DNA from: Strigamia acuminata
Lineage: Eukaryota; Arthropoda; Chilopoda; Geophilomorpha; Linotaeniidae
DNA length: 64,000 nt
Reading direction: 5' to 3'
Assembly: GCA_949358305.1 (NCBI GenBank)
Contig: OX442315.1
Location: 18,564,427-18,628,426 of the forward strand
The notes under the pieces were generated by a model that did no database searches, was not told the DNA's origin, and saw only the letters and a program-made list of their open reading frames with translations. Within the stretch, counting starts at the first letter, position 1; each line of letters begins with the position of its first letter. Positions 13,435 through 26,329 of the stretch are shown in pieces. Both the position numbers and the translations under genes were made by a program.

Positions 13435-16400
13435 ATCAATTTCTTCCCCACTTAATGGAACGTATTTGGCTAAAGATCTTTTCTGAATACTTTCCCCAGA
13501 TTTTAGAGAAAAAGCAAAAAAAAAAAGAAAAAAAGAAAAAAAGGTCTCGCCAATATTCCCCTGAAATGAAGTCTATAGAAATCAATGTTGCTGTCACTAT
13601 TTAAGTAACTTTGAAGTAAAGTAAAATTATGAAAATTAAAATAAAAATCCGTTTGAAATAATTTTTCCGTTTGAATTTCTACCATAAAATTGCTAGAACA
13701 GACTTTAATTCACGATAATTTACAAAACAAAAGAAAACAAAAATCAAAAATGATAAATTACACGTCGATTCAACCAAATGAAAACTCGTTGTCAGAACAC
13801 TCTTCACAACCCCAGGTATCATTTTCCATACTTCATCCAACTTGTAACAGCACGACAACAAACATCCCAACATTGAACACAACAGTTAATCATCTATCCC
13901 AAACTCATTACTTTTTCTAAATTTTAATACTCTTTTAATTAATTTATTAACAAGCATACGGCTCTGATGATCACCGTGCACCCACTAACCAAATCTCACC
14001 TCAACACCCAGCAGCGCCAGGAATTAAATTTCATTCAATCTAAAAATATCTCAAAAGCCAATACACAAACGTCGCCCAATCCAACTGACAAAACGACACC
14101 GAAAGACTGTCGCTCCCATTTTCCCACACAAACAAAGAAAGCTCACATTTAATCTTTTCAAATATTCATCTCTTAACAGGTGTGTGCCGCTCAAATATCT
14201 CAGCTGGACATTCCTTTAAGTCCATTTTAACGCTTCCAAATTAATTAATTAGTTTAATTTAAACTAAAATGGCATTTTTAAAAAAAAAATTGTATTATAC
14301 AGCGGCATAGTTAGAGATGAGATTCAAATGTAAACACGCAGGCGTGCTCAAAAAAACGTGAGAGAAGAGGCGAATCAACATCGGTTTATCGTTTCACTGA
14401 GGGAAAGAGAAAGATGAGACGAAATAGAAGTTTGTTCGATTTCTCCATTTTTTTACGGCAAGACTTTTGGTTAATGAAAGTGGTTTCAAGTATTGATTCG
14501 ATCGTAAGCTATGCTGATTACGCATTCGGTTCGACAATACTCGAATCGAGTGTTTGTTTTTACCTTGAAAATACCCAAACTCTTTGTTTGCTCAACGTCA
14601 AATGGTATTTGTTATTTGATAGAAAATTGTCTCACGTTTCCCACGCGATTTGTAATTCGTGGCATGTCTTGGCACTTTGTCGTGTTGTCTCTGCTCGATC
14701 AATTTGTCCACTACTTGCGAGTTAACCTTTTCTATAAATAATAAATTTACTTTCACGCCGGCCGGGGCGCCGGGCTTATAAATGTGGCGCTAAAATACAA
14801 ACAAGTGATGTGGGATCTGTCTTTTGACACTGACTCAGCAGGAAGGTTTAGGTGACAATAAATGTTACTCCGGAAAGCCAATATCTCCTTTCCTTCCACA
14901 AACCACAGCAAATCTTTCAATCCTTTAATCTCTCCTCGAACAAACCCGTCCAAAGATGTAAAAATAAAACCAAAATCGACAAAACTCAACACTTTAATTA
15001 TCCCAACGTTACAATTCACTTCGATCTTATTTTTACCACTAAATAAACAAATCACCGAGTTCGTTAATTTGATTACTCTCCATATACTAGTTTACCGAGT
15101 CTTTAGGTCACTGCATAATTATTGGACTTACAAATGTAAAATGCTTGTAAACATTCTTCAGCCCATTCGTCTTTGAATATTTAAACCGGTGTCAATGCAC
15201 CTGCAAACTTAAATTGTTAAACACGAGTGTCCATCCATTATCATTAAATCTTGCGTGTACTGAAGATACATTCAATAATTAAAGCTCGTTAATTCAAATT
15301 AAAACTAACCATTAATTTTTAATCTTCCCTAAATTGTTGAAAGTTTCTTCCACGCGATACCGAAAAAAAATCGGCAGAGTTACAGGTGGTTTTAAAACCC
15401 ACTTGTTTACAACCCACACTAATACGTCTAATTTAATATTAAACCTAAGCTTCTTACATTAAGTTCATTTACAGCCATTAAATTGAAGCAAAACATGGAA
15501 ACAGAAATGCAAATGCATGATAAGTGCACCTTTCATTTGAAGTATCATTTTTCTCTCTTGAGAATTCTAAAAACAAACGTCAAAACGTTTACTGTAGATA
15601 AAAAAAAAATTTCAAAATAATTTTGGTTTTTAAACCCGCAAATTTGATTTATTTTCATAAATAACCAACTAAGCTATCCGACCTTAAAGACCATAATCAC
15701 GCTGTTAACGCGTGCACTTTGAGCATATCATTTGCTTTTGCAATCAAAACAACTCTTCTACCCTTAGGTAATGTCATCTACTAGTAGTTAGTTTAATATA
15801 AATATTATTATTAAATTTGAGGGTTTTAAGGTAAAAAAAAATAAAAATTCAAAAACCTATTTCCTACAAACCAATATTAACAACTCCTTTTGACTTTAAT
15901 ATAAACTTGGACCGCTGACCTCGCTAAAACCCCTTTAGAATTAAGACACCAATCTAACCTAATCTCCAGTGTCTCTCTTCAGGAGAATTGTGCAATTATT
16001 AGAGCAAATTCACCTAGTCCTAATTGCAGTGTGAATTGTCTTCATACACCGTTCATAATCGAATATTCCACTAAGGTAAGCAACACCAACCAACCAGAGA
16101 AATTGTTCCAAATCCATTTCATCACACAACCTAACTATATTTACACAAGAAATACACATGTCACTTTTAATAATACTCCTTCCTTCCGTCCTTACATTTA
16201 AAGCAAACAAATAAATTGCACATTTCCTTCACCAAATAATTGCGCAAACAGCAAATAAAACCACAATTAAAGCAACAGGTTATGTATACAAAAAAAACTC
16301 ATATTTTAATATCCGCAGTCACAAAATAGTAATTCCCAAAACGCTCAATACCATAACTAACAAAGTCCAATTTTTATGTTATCAGTAAACACGTTTATAG

Positions 16401-17800
16401 CCAAAACGGTAAAACCATCCAATAATATTTATCACCGGCGGAATGGAAAATTACCCATATTATTATTTTTTATTCTTATCCAGTGTGATTCCGGTGCTCA
16501 ATTTAAACCTGACTTTATATTTCCATCCATACTGGTGATACCTATTTGATAAAGCGAAAATTTCAATATAAAATTTGCCTAACGAGCACAACATATGAAA
16601 GATTGTGCGAGACGGCGGAACAGGTAGAAAGCAATCCATTTTCTTTGCACACTGACTGCTCATCTACAGATTTCCCACGGCGTTCTCATCGCATGAATCC
16701 AATTTTTTTGATCTTGCACATCTTTGAAAATTTTCCTCTGCTTCGATATACAAATTCCTTTTGATATGTTCCAATGCCAAACAACCATCACCCAGTCGTC
16801 AATCATATTTTTTTTTAATTAAATGTCACTACTAGAATGGTTATTAAATCAAATTGTTTGCTTTTAATTCAACCAATTTCTTGTACTAATATATATTGAG
16901 CACACCAGCCTGAAACTGATCAGAGAAACAACCCAAGGGTATAGCACTACATAATTAATAAGTGAACTTATGTCAAAGTCCTTTCACAGTCATTAGGACA
17001 AGCTCCCATCACAATGGATGGCAGCCTGGAGATTATTATTAGTTTTTTTAAGTGCGAGATATCTTTGAACGATTCCAGTGTTGAGCGCGCTAACAACCAA
17101 AATTAGTTTCGCCAAAATTTCCCTTGGTGGTCATTTTTTGCATTTTGCTAATTATCGTTATCGCTAACCAGCATCAAATGTTGACATTTTACATTTTGCT
17201 GGTATTTTCAACTGTACTGTTCCTGTCTGGTATAGTGATTTGGTATGTGGTCTCTTTTGTTATGCTTGGAATTTGATATAGCAGTAAACATTAGCTGTTC
17301 GCCGTAATATGGTCTGTTACACACTGAATGTTTTATAATTCTATTGAGTGCTGTTTTTGGGTGTAAACACTAGATTTTAATTATTGTCAGGGTTTTTTGG
17401 CCCTGATTGTATTTTGATTTGGTTGTGTTAAGCTGTAAGCCATACCCAGATTTAAAAAGTAATATCTAATGTTAAAGTACATGCAGCATGAATTAAACTG
17501 TGTAAACAATAAACAATGTACAAGTTTATTGTTTTTAACATCTCTGTGCGTAAAATCATGTGTGTAACTGTGGTGTTCAGAGATTTCACAATTCAAGGTG
17601 GTGTAACAACACATTTGAAATAGCAAGCAATCCATATCAATCTAAACTTATTGTGAGATGGGTATTGTGCAACAAAAACTACAAAGGTGTTTTGGCAGTT
17701 AGAAAAAGAAAGAAAAAGAAAAAGAATTTGATATTAAAAATTTAAAAGCACTGCCGTTTAGTCACATAGTGATAGCGTTCACAATGTTGTTGTTATTTTC
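13435..17800. other. non-coding stretch with one GC-rich TATA-bearing spot
   Basis: Nothing convincingly coding is present. At 14755-14782 a short GC-rich segment (CGCCGGCCGGGGCGCCGGGC) is followed by TATAAA (14777-14782), which stands out against the AT-rich background and may be a promoter for an unidentified plus-strand transcript. A hydrophobic frame without a start codon (17094-17276) is probably chance in T-rich sequence. (AAAG)n/(AAAAG)n simple repeat lies near 17701-17725. Confidence 0.35.
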
Positions 17801-17813
17801 ATCAACTAAATGG

Positions 17814-18025
17814 GCCAAAAAAAGTACATAAACAGAACAATGCACCAAAAAAGTACATAAACAGAACAATGCACCAAAAAAGTACATAAACAAAACAATG
17901 CACCAAAAAAGTACATAAACAAAACAATGCACCAAAAAAGTACATAAACAGAAGAATGCACCAAAAAATTACATAAACAGAAGAATGCACCAAAAAAGTA
18001 CATAAACAGAACAAAGCACCAAATA
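17814..18025. repeat. 29-bp tandem repeat, about 7 copies
   Basis: The unit is approximately AAAAAAGTACATAAACAGAA followed by CAATGCACC. Copies differ by single substitutions (CAGAAC/CAAAAC/CAGAAG). It is a minisatellite; the open frame it makes on the minus strand is a by-product of the 29-bp periodicity. Confidence 0.95.
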
Positions 18026-18345
18026 AAGATTACATAATATTGACATATAAAAGTAAAAAAAAACCTTTTTGCAACAAAATAAATTTTTAATTTTTGTCTC
18101 ACTGACTAAATACGTGACTTAAAGGCAGTCTGGTCAAATTCAAATTTAGTGGCATGCAATACAGTACACGTCAATACAGTACCAAGAAAGTAAGGAGTTG
18201 TTGTCACTAAAGTGTACGTCGCTAAAACGTACCAATTATCCCGAAAGTCGCTACCCCGACTGTCGCTAAAGTGACCTTTTCCGAAACTTCCCTATTTCTC
18301 AGCAACCACAAACTAAAAAAAAAAATTAGATGCAGTTCCTTAGAA

Positions 18346-18761
18346 CAGCGTTTCTCAAACTGTGGGTCGCACCTCACTGGTGGGGCGCGAGCTGACTTTT
18401 GGTGGGTTGTAACGGTGTTCAATAACTTTGTCGGCCAAAATTTTTGTTTTTACAATTTTTTTAAAATTTTTTCTCTTCAATTTTTGCCAATTCCAATTCC
18501 AAGTTACTGCCTGTAGTTGGTTACAATACACCGCAGGCTAGCAAAAGCTTCAAAATCTTCACAAAAAAACTCTCAAAATCTACAAAAACCTCCAAAAACC
18601 AGCCCAAACTCCCAAAAATAGAGGTTTGTAGCTATTGTAAGTCCCCAAAGTGATGAATTTTGCAAGATGGAAAAAATTTAATGCACCGATGATGGAGTGG
18701 GGCGCGGAATATCGCCTTTCATAACAATAGGCTGCAATGCTAAAAAGTTTGAGAACCCCTG
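18346..18761. mobile_element. 416-bp non-autonomous hAT element with 8-bp target duplication
   Basis: Termini CAGCGTTTCTCAAACTGTGG and, at the right, GTTTGAGAACCCCTG are inverted repeats of the widespread hAT type. The host octamer CCTTAGAA is duplicated exactly on both sides (18338-18345 and 18762-18769), an 8-bp duplication diagnostic of hAT transposition. The interior has no transposase. The intact duplication suggests a fairly recent insertion. Confidence 0.92.
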
Positions 18762-18769
18762 CCTTAGAA

Positions 18770-21700
18770 CATTTTTCAATCCATTCAGAGTGGATACACC
18801 AAAAAGTAAAATAAAAATAATATAGAAATACACGAATAACTGGGATATATAAACGTTTCTCAATTTAATTTAGAACTTTGCGTGTGAAACTATAATAATT
18901 CACTAACTGTTCAAAAATAAAAACAAATAAATCAAATTAAACAATAAATTATTTGTCGAGAGAAATTCTAGTAAATTAGCATTTAAAAGGAGTAACAAAA
19001 TTCTATTGTGCTTCGGGTGGAAAAATACCTAGAGAAGCACTAAACTCAATGTAGCATGTAAAGACAAGAGCACGTGCCTTTTGCCACGCTTACTTGGACG
19101 AGAGCTACCGCCTACTGTAATGATAATTTTATAAAGGTTTGCAATTTAATTGTACACGTTCATTAGCCTTTAAAGTGGACAATTAAATGAAAACAAAGTG
19201 ATAGTGCGTGACTAGATATAATTGGATGTTATTTATAGTACTCTTTTTTTTCTAATTAGAAAATTGAATAGTGAATAATAAAGTTTCAGTTCTTGATATT
19301 GATTTTGTTTATTCTTGTTCATTTTGTTCTAGTAAAACAAGATTTAGTTTTGTTAGTGTAAACTTGTCTTGTTTCTCACTAAACCTTGGCACATTCAATA
19401 AAGCAGTAACACTATTGCATTACGTCATATTAGAAAATTTAATAATACTATACTCTGGCACACTGTAAGAGTGGCCTTTCTCCCATTGGCCCAGCCTCAT
19501 TACTCCTAACTGTAGACTGTGTCATACCACCAGGACAACTAGTTTTTTTTTTTTTTTTAATTTTTTTGATTATTATAATGATTCTTGGATACGAGAATCT
19601 CTCATGATAATACTTACCTGCTATCTTATAGCACGAGTAACATTTTAGAACGTCAACTCGTATAGTAGTGCTAATTCTCATGTTGTGTTAATTCTTCATT
19701 GAATGCACCTAGTAAAGACCCAACATGAATGTGACTATTACCAGTATTTGATATAAAATTACAGGTAAACAGAGATTTTGATGTAAATAAATTGTCAACT
19801 TTAACAAAATTGTAATTTCCTTCCAACCATTGAATGTTTCCCTTTCGGCACATAGTTTTCACTTGTGAGTCAGGTGAATTGTCTTCATCTCTGACAAAAA
19901 CTGTTGGCATGGTGAAAATAAACCATTGAATGTTTTTTCCCCTGAAAAAGGATGGCCTATTTAGTGCACAATGAATGTGATATTTTTTAAAGTGAGAAAT
20001 AACTTACCTGCAAACTAAAAGCGAGTGAAGAAACTATTTTCCAACAAAATCAATTTTCTTGGAAATGCAAGTGAGTGAATGTTAGTTTCTGTACTTCATT
20101 AGTCCATTTACGGAGACCAAAATGTTAAACTATTGTTTTGCCCTATTTATAATACATACAAAATGTAAAAAACACCACCTATTAAAGTTAAAATTTCAGC
20201 TTCACATTTTTAGATAAGTGCACCTCTTTTTACTTACATAATTTGTCTAAGAAAGAATTTCAATACGAGCACATGAGCATCATAGTGATTTCAAATATGC
20301 ATTCATGAAACGATTGCTTCTTTTCACTGCCTTTATGAAAAGGTAAATAAAAACAGAATAGATTTTTTATTTTGCTTTGAAGCTTTTAAGATGAATACTC
20401 CAAAAACCATCTGTTGCTCTTCACAAATGTGTTGATAACTTGGAATTTTTAACTCGTTCAAAATTACTTTAACACTACTTCCGAGAAAGTAGTTGCAAAA
20501 ATAGAATAGAAGTGAGGCACCTATTGCTCAAACAGAAAAATCTCTATCTGCGCACACATAAACACAACAAATTAATGATTCACTTGTGAGCAATAAACAT
20601 GTTGAGACTTTTGTGTTGTGTGTGAATTAAATGGAATTTTGGGTTAGAATTTGGCATCAAGATACCAGGTGCAAACTGTAGTTGCATCATTAAAACAAAT
20701 TTTACAACCCCAATTGAGTAATCATCTGAATAAACACCACAAACGTTTATTTCCAGATACATAATGCGTAATTCATTCGAAAGAATCGGTTGTAAAGCAA
20801 CACATGTACCTGTACTGTACATATTACAGCACTTGAATAATTCCCAAAACAAAAACCATTCCCTTTAATATCTTTGCCGCAAATGAGATTACATGCATAT
20901 CCAATTCAAAAAAATTAATTAATGCGTTTAAAAAAATAAAAAGTACACATATAAACTCCTCCCTAGTGTATCATATCTCTCAGAAGTTGAAATTATCTCA
21001 TTTATACTTTTCATCCAAAAAATAAATAAATAAATAAAATAAGGCTGTATCCCTCGCATTTGATTTATCATAGCAAAAACAGCCGTATTCTCAATAGAAT
21101 AATTTAAAATATTCATCCCTTAAAATAATTCAAAAACCCCAAAAACCATTTATAAAATGGCAGAGATTAGTTGAGCTTTCAGAAATAGTAAAACATTTGC
21201 GTTTCTTGACATTTTTCATTTTCCTTCTATTCATCTTTGTTAATGCTCGAAAATTCTTGTGCTGTTGAAAGGAAACCAATCGTTTTATTGGTTTCCTTTC
21301 AATAGCACAAGAATCCATATAATTATATTTAAAAAAAGGATGCAATTCTCGCTAATTATGCCATAAGCATGATGGGGTTAATTACTAACAGCATAGAACT
21401 TGTAATTAACTGCCAATTAGCTAATAGTTGATTTGAATTAAAGGGTAAACATTTCAACCAGGTTAGAATTTGTGCCTTGAGTGAGATTAACGAAGATGGA
21501 TCATAGTATTAAAATCTGTCTGTACTGCCCGTAATGCCCGTAAACCGTGTTGGGCTTGCTAACAAACAAAATAAACTTCACTAACTATCTCTAACTAGCA
21601 TCAAATCAACTGGAAAATTACTTATTTTCTGCTATTTTGCGCTAATTTCAGCATAATACATAAACAATACTCTTGAATTGACAATGTTAATAAGGAAATT

Positions 21701-24020
21701 AAAACAAATCCATCCAAATTAATAAAAATTAAAAAAATTTATATATTTCCCGTCACCACCCAACATCAATCAATTTAGGCTGCCAAAAGCTATTTAAAAT
21801 TCAGTCTAACTTCTGTCCATTAAATTGCACACTGTTAACCGTTCAATGCTATAAATAACAAATTTCATCGATACAATATGCAATAACCTTTCGAAGGCCA
21901 TAAAAAATACTGCAGACACCGCAAAACGAACGTTGTACCAATAACTTATCAATAAATGAAGAAGAAACCCTAGAAAAGTCAACTCAATTAAAATGGAGAA
22001 CGAAATTTGCTAGTAGCATGGCATGATGTCGAATAAACACTTTCTTATATTTATTTCCTTCATAATATCATCAAAGTGAATTCACGTCAGTGACAAACTT
22101 TTGCAGAGCTAATAATATCAAAAGTAGTTTATTTACTTTTGCTTAATGCACTTAAAAAGTACTCTTTACATCTTCTAAAAAACAGTTCTATTCAAAGAAA
22201 ATAATAAAAATGTGCGCCTGCTATCCAACCTACCGTAATTACAAAATTTGTAATTAGCGTGATATCTCGTGAATTTAAGTTCTTGGGTTAGTGTTTACAT
22301 TACAGCACTTCGAGTAAATGCGGGACAGTGTACACAAGTAATGCAAGTGTTGATCATGTTGTTGACAATCATTTCACATTAGCAGCAGCAAAATATTAAA
22401 TACTACAATTTCATTTAATTATTTAATAAAAAAAAAATAATTATAAGGCACATTTCACTTCATGCGCATCTTACGATCTCTACTTTCTTTCCACTGTAAG
22501 AAAGGTAATCTCTTGCTCCCATTAAAGCACAAAAGTAAAGCTGCATTGAGCCTTAATGGTGACCTACTGGGAATCCAAACTGCGTCCCAAACTTGACTAA
22601 TTTAAGGAATAGTTCCTATGGCAAGAAAATCTTCCACTCATCCCAATTGCTTTTTCTGTAGATTCTCCTGTTTTTAGTGCAATGACCTAATACCCATGTC
22701 TTTTAGGCTCTGAGTATTGAGTATATCCATATGAAGTTGAAATGCAGTATAAAATACAAATAGGGCCATTTCATCCATTACGAAAAGTAAGCAAGTGCAA
22801 GCAGACTATTCAAAACCTTTCTTATAACTAAATTTAAAAAATCATATTTCTTTTAAACACGTTCTAGGAGCGATGATCCATAAATATATTTATAAAGGTC
22901 CATAAAAACTTCATCTGGACCTAAACCTTAATCTACTGTAAACCAAATAGTCTTACCTTCAAACGACTTCATATGGAAAAGCTTTTAAAGATGAATATGA
23001 ATCAAGACCTGAAAAAGAAAGTGCAAAATTTCTATTTAGGTTAACTAAATTTTATATAATAAAATTAGAGATGAAACATGTATGAAACATGTATGTTATT
23101 AGTACCTAATCTCCTCATATATAATTTAGTAATCAACAAGTTGAGCACGTGTGAAAATTACCTTACACATGCAATACTCCTATGGCTTGTAAAGACCCAC
23201 AATCAAATACATCACGCGAGTTCTCGGATTTCTTCCACCTAAAGCAAACTAGGAACTCTTTGTTAATGCGGTCAAATGTCAATAGTTTGAAGAGAAAACA
23301 TTTCAAATTTGATGTAATTTTGGTAACAAATTCAAAATTTGTTTAATTTATTTTAATGACATTTTCTTGACATTGAAACGAAAATAATTCTTTTATCATA
23401 CTTCGTTTTGGTGTCATGGTTACGCGTACTCTATTGATTTCAAAAATTTATCAATGGCACCTAGTTTGGCTGCTAGGTTCTTCACATTAATTTCCTTCCA
23501 ATTACGAAAAAAATGAATCAAATCGCACGGATAAATACTAGGTGCGTTCAAATGTTTGAATTGAAAACGAGGTTTTCAGGATATGACTATTTTTAACTCA
23601 GTCCATTTATTTTGCTTCAGTTTAAACAATGGGCTGCGTCACTTTCCTTTCCTTATCGTAAGCAACAATGATGCGATTTGCGCGTGCTCAGTTGGGAGCA
23701 ATTCAATTATAAGTCATTTATTTACTTATTTCACTTATTTTTATTCATTTAAGTATTTTCTTGATCAATTTGAACGCACCGAATGTTTATTAGGTTTAAT
23801 TTTAAAATATTGTTATGTACCACACGCTTTAATTTGATTTTAATTTTTGTTTTAATTAGATAATTTTGTTAAACCAATTTTAAATGCCGTTTGTTGATCC
23901 TCCGATGTGCAATTACAGATTTTGTTCTTTCCCCGAAAAAAGAGCTAATTAAAAATTAAATGGAATTCGATTCCACAATTATATCTTCCTAGTTAGTAAA
24001 AATTTGTTGTTGACTATGAC
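18770..24020. other. non-coding stretch, no supported gene
   Basis: No exon chain is recognisable on either strand. It holds a poly-T tract (about 19543-19570), one near-perfect hairpin (listed separately) and scattered short frames. A minus-strand frame at 19671-19910 has a less biased composition than most but no recognisable domain or clear splice partners. Confidence 0.4.
21253..21314. repeat. near-perfect 28-bp hairpin
   Basis: Two 28-base arms (21253-21280 and 21287-21314) are reverse complements except for one G/T difference, separated by a 6-base loop (CGTTTT). As RNA the mismatch could form a G-U pair. The loop is shorter and the stem more perfect than in a normal animal pre-miRNA, so a small foldback element or hairpin-siRNA source is as likely. 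Confidence 0.8.
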
Positions 24021-26321
24021 TACATTGGCCAGTTGATTCCTAAGGGAACAAGAAAAGTTTACCGCTTTTCCTAATCATATTAACAGAATTCACGGTCTGC
24101 TTGGTAAGTCTCCGCTTTTATTCTCTCGAGGAATTACTAACGGTTTCTGTAAAAGTTAAAAAAAAATGTAAACATTTTAACTTTTTGATAGAATTCGATC
24201 TACAAACAGAAAAAAATAGCTGTAATGCCCAAAGTTGGTGAAAAATATACTTTTCGCTAATTGTTGTACCGGTAATTACAAGGATTTTTGGGGATGAGTA
24301 CGTAATGTAATATTGCAATATTTTTCTGATGAGTAAAGCAATTTTTGAAGATGGTTTTGGTTTATTCTCGTCTTTTTACGATCTTGTAAAGTGTCTGACA
24401 CCTCGTGGGAGTTGGAAAGAGCTGAAAATCTAATTTAAAAATTTGTCTGGTTTTCTTTGCTACAACCACTAGACACAGTAAGAAGAGAAAGTGGTTTCAA
24501 CTTATGCAGATGCTCTTGATGACTCTTGAGCCTAATATAATTTGTACAATTTCCCCACACGTAAACCACACAGCTTAGGCATAAATCGTACAGAACATAC
24601 ATTATTAATCAAAGTTCAATTTATGTATGTTCGACACTGATAAAACTATCAGATATTGTCACTTAATTTTTTATAAAAGGAAAAGTATAACAACTATAAA
24701 CCTGTTATCTTGGGTTATCACAAGAAATACGGTAATGAATTATTTAGGTAGGCTTAAGTGTAATTCAATCTGATTAGAGACTGACATATTTGATAAGTAA
24801 AATAAACACTGTGCGTGAAGATAAGTTTTTTTTTTTGTAATTATCCATTATTCTTACACTTACAAAATCAGTATAGTAATTGAATAAACAATACAATACC
24901 TTTTTGGTTTCATGGTTTGGCATCAAGCAATGGAGGCATCCGGCGCGGTCGCTGCCATTTTACTGCACACTGCGCATGACAAAAAATTTACCGTAATTCA
25001 TACGAGGCAGCATAAAAATTAAAATGTTTGTTTTTGACGTTGCTAGAATTTTAAACATCTGAAAGTTTTGAAAATAAAGCATGACAAGACGAGTAATACA
25101 CCATAGAATAGTGATATGTTGATTTTTGGTAATTGAGGTATGGGATGGGGCCCTACAGGATTTCCGGGTTCATATTATTTCCCCAATAAAGTTTTCAGGG
25201 GCGAATCCAGAAAACATACAAAGGAGTGGCCATTTTCGTTCAATCTTTCGCACATAAAAATGGCAATTTTAGGCCAAAAATTGGATGATTTGGATCTCGG
25301 AATGACTTTTTTTGGGCTCAAAAATTACATTTTTTCCCGTTGCTCAGAAGGATGGATTCGCCAGTGAAAGGTTTTGGTGGATATCCAAATTGAGACAAAA
25401 AAATTAATAAACATTTTCCTGTCAAAGTTCGTTATTTGGTAATTGAAATTAAATAATTTGGATCTTTAATTTGTTTCCAGTGTCAGCGTTTGTCGACGAT
25501 TATGACGATGACATCCAGACACTACGTTCCATGTTTGGAGGACGAGTCACCAAGGAATACCCGACAGTGGATGAGCCACCACCGGCATCAGAAATGAGCC
25601 GGAGTAGCGAGGAAGGTGGTGACAACAACCAAGATCTATTTCTTCGTTACCCGCCGCCAGAACAGAACTCAATTGACGAGTCCGACGTCATTCGTCATTG
25701 GCTTCAGACGAAAAGAGCAAATACAGCCAAGACGAACAAACGCAGTCCAAGTTGCATGAGGAAATGTATATCGCAACGCCTTCTCCACCCGGCCCAATGT
25801 CATTCCCTTTGCTGAAAGAAAACATTTGGAATTAATTAACAAATTTCAGGTTGTTGAATTCATTGTGTCATTTCAATATTATATTTTACTGTGTACATTT
25901 TATAGGAACAACCCTTAAAACACAAAATATGAAGAATTATATTGGTTTCTCATCTCAGTTCTTTCCCCCTTGGAACAACACCATTTTTTCTCAGCATGAG
26001 AGATGAGGTTTAAATAGAGAAATGTTACTGAGGTTTCAAAAACATATAATAAGTAGTATCGTTTTAAATCGCTTAATTTTCTCATCAAGAAAAGAAAGGG
26101 GGAAATAAAATGGGTACAAAATTTAAGAAAAGAAAAATAAAACACATGACAAATCAAAATTATTTTTAGGAAATTTAAACTTAAAAAAAAGCAAAAAAAA
26201 AAATTTAATTTAATTTATCGTTTCATGTTACGTTAAAACCAAAAAATAAAAATAAAAAAAATAAAAAACAGGTACGAGTGTCCTTGTAAGAGACTATTGT
26301 GTACAATTTTTTTCTTAAAAA
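24021..26321 (+). repeat. segmental duplication, copy 1 (pairs with 37169-39401)
   Basis: The block starting TACATTGGCCAGTTGATTCC aligns nearly continuously with 37169-39401, at high identity by eye. Copy 1 has about 95 bases near 24730-24825 that are absent from copy 2. It contains intron sequence, the cysteine-rich propeptide exon (25481-25815) and its 3' untranslated region. Homology stops at about 26321, where copy 2 runs into a different repeat (39406). The left boundary coincides with the right edge of a transposon in copy 2. Confidence 0.92.
25481..25815 (+). CDS. cysteine-rich secreted propeptide, terminal exon, copy 1 (5' exon not found nearby)
   Basis: The exon follows TTTGTTTCCAG, opens in phase 1 and ends at TGA. 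It encodes about 88 residues of acidic, Ser/Pro-rich propeptide, then two dibasic sites (QTKR and TNKR), then a 23-residue C-terminal peptide with spacing C-x3-C-x10-C-x3-C ending on the last Cys. The sister gene at 36207-38880 has the same exon behind a signal-peptide exon. No matching 5' exon lies next to this copy, so it is either spliced to a distant exon (the phase-1 signal-peptide exon at 10067-10151 would fit) or is an orphan exon. The frame is intact and all four cysteines are kept. Against copy 2, the propeptide has one amino-acid change but the mature peptide has five of 23. The C-x3-C...C-x3-C pattern is seen in helical-hairpin peptides; function unknown. Confidence 0.6.
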
Positions 26322-26329
26322 TTCTAAAA

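Noticed and set aside
14852-15176. Two overlapping plus-strand frames of 64 and 104 residues after the TATA at 14777
   Set aside because: Overlap in different frames, composition is that of random AT-rich sequence, and no domain is visible.
17094-17276. 61-codon hydrophobic frame with two membrane-like stretches
   Set aside because: No start codon, weak acceptor, and T-rich DNA readily gives Phe/Leu/Ile/Val frames; kept as a remote possibility only.
17814-18025. Regular ~29-bp repeats resembling a CRISPR array
   Set aside because: Repeats are contiguous without unique spacers and the genome is eukaryotic.
19671-19910. Minus-strand frame with balanced composition (MPTVFVRDEDNSPDSQV)
   Set aside because: No recognisable domain or convincing splice partner; might be a decayed element fragment.
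25140-25367. Open frame MGWGPTGF... and its partner at 38182-38442 within the duplicated block
   Set aside because: Both lie in the intron before the propeptide exon, differ in reading-frame end, and show no splice signals or domain; similarity only reflects the segmental duplication.
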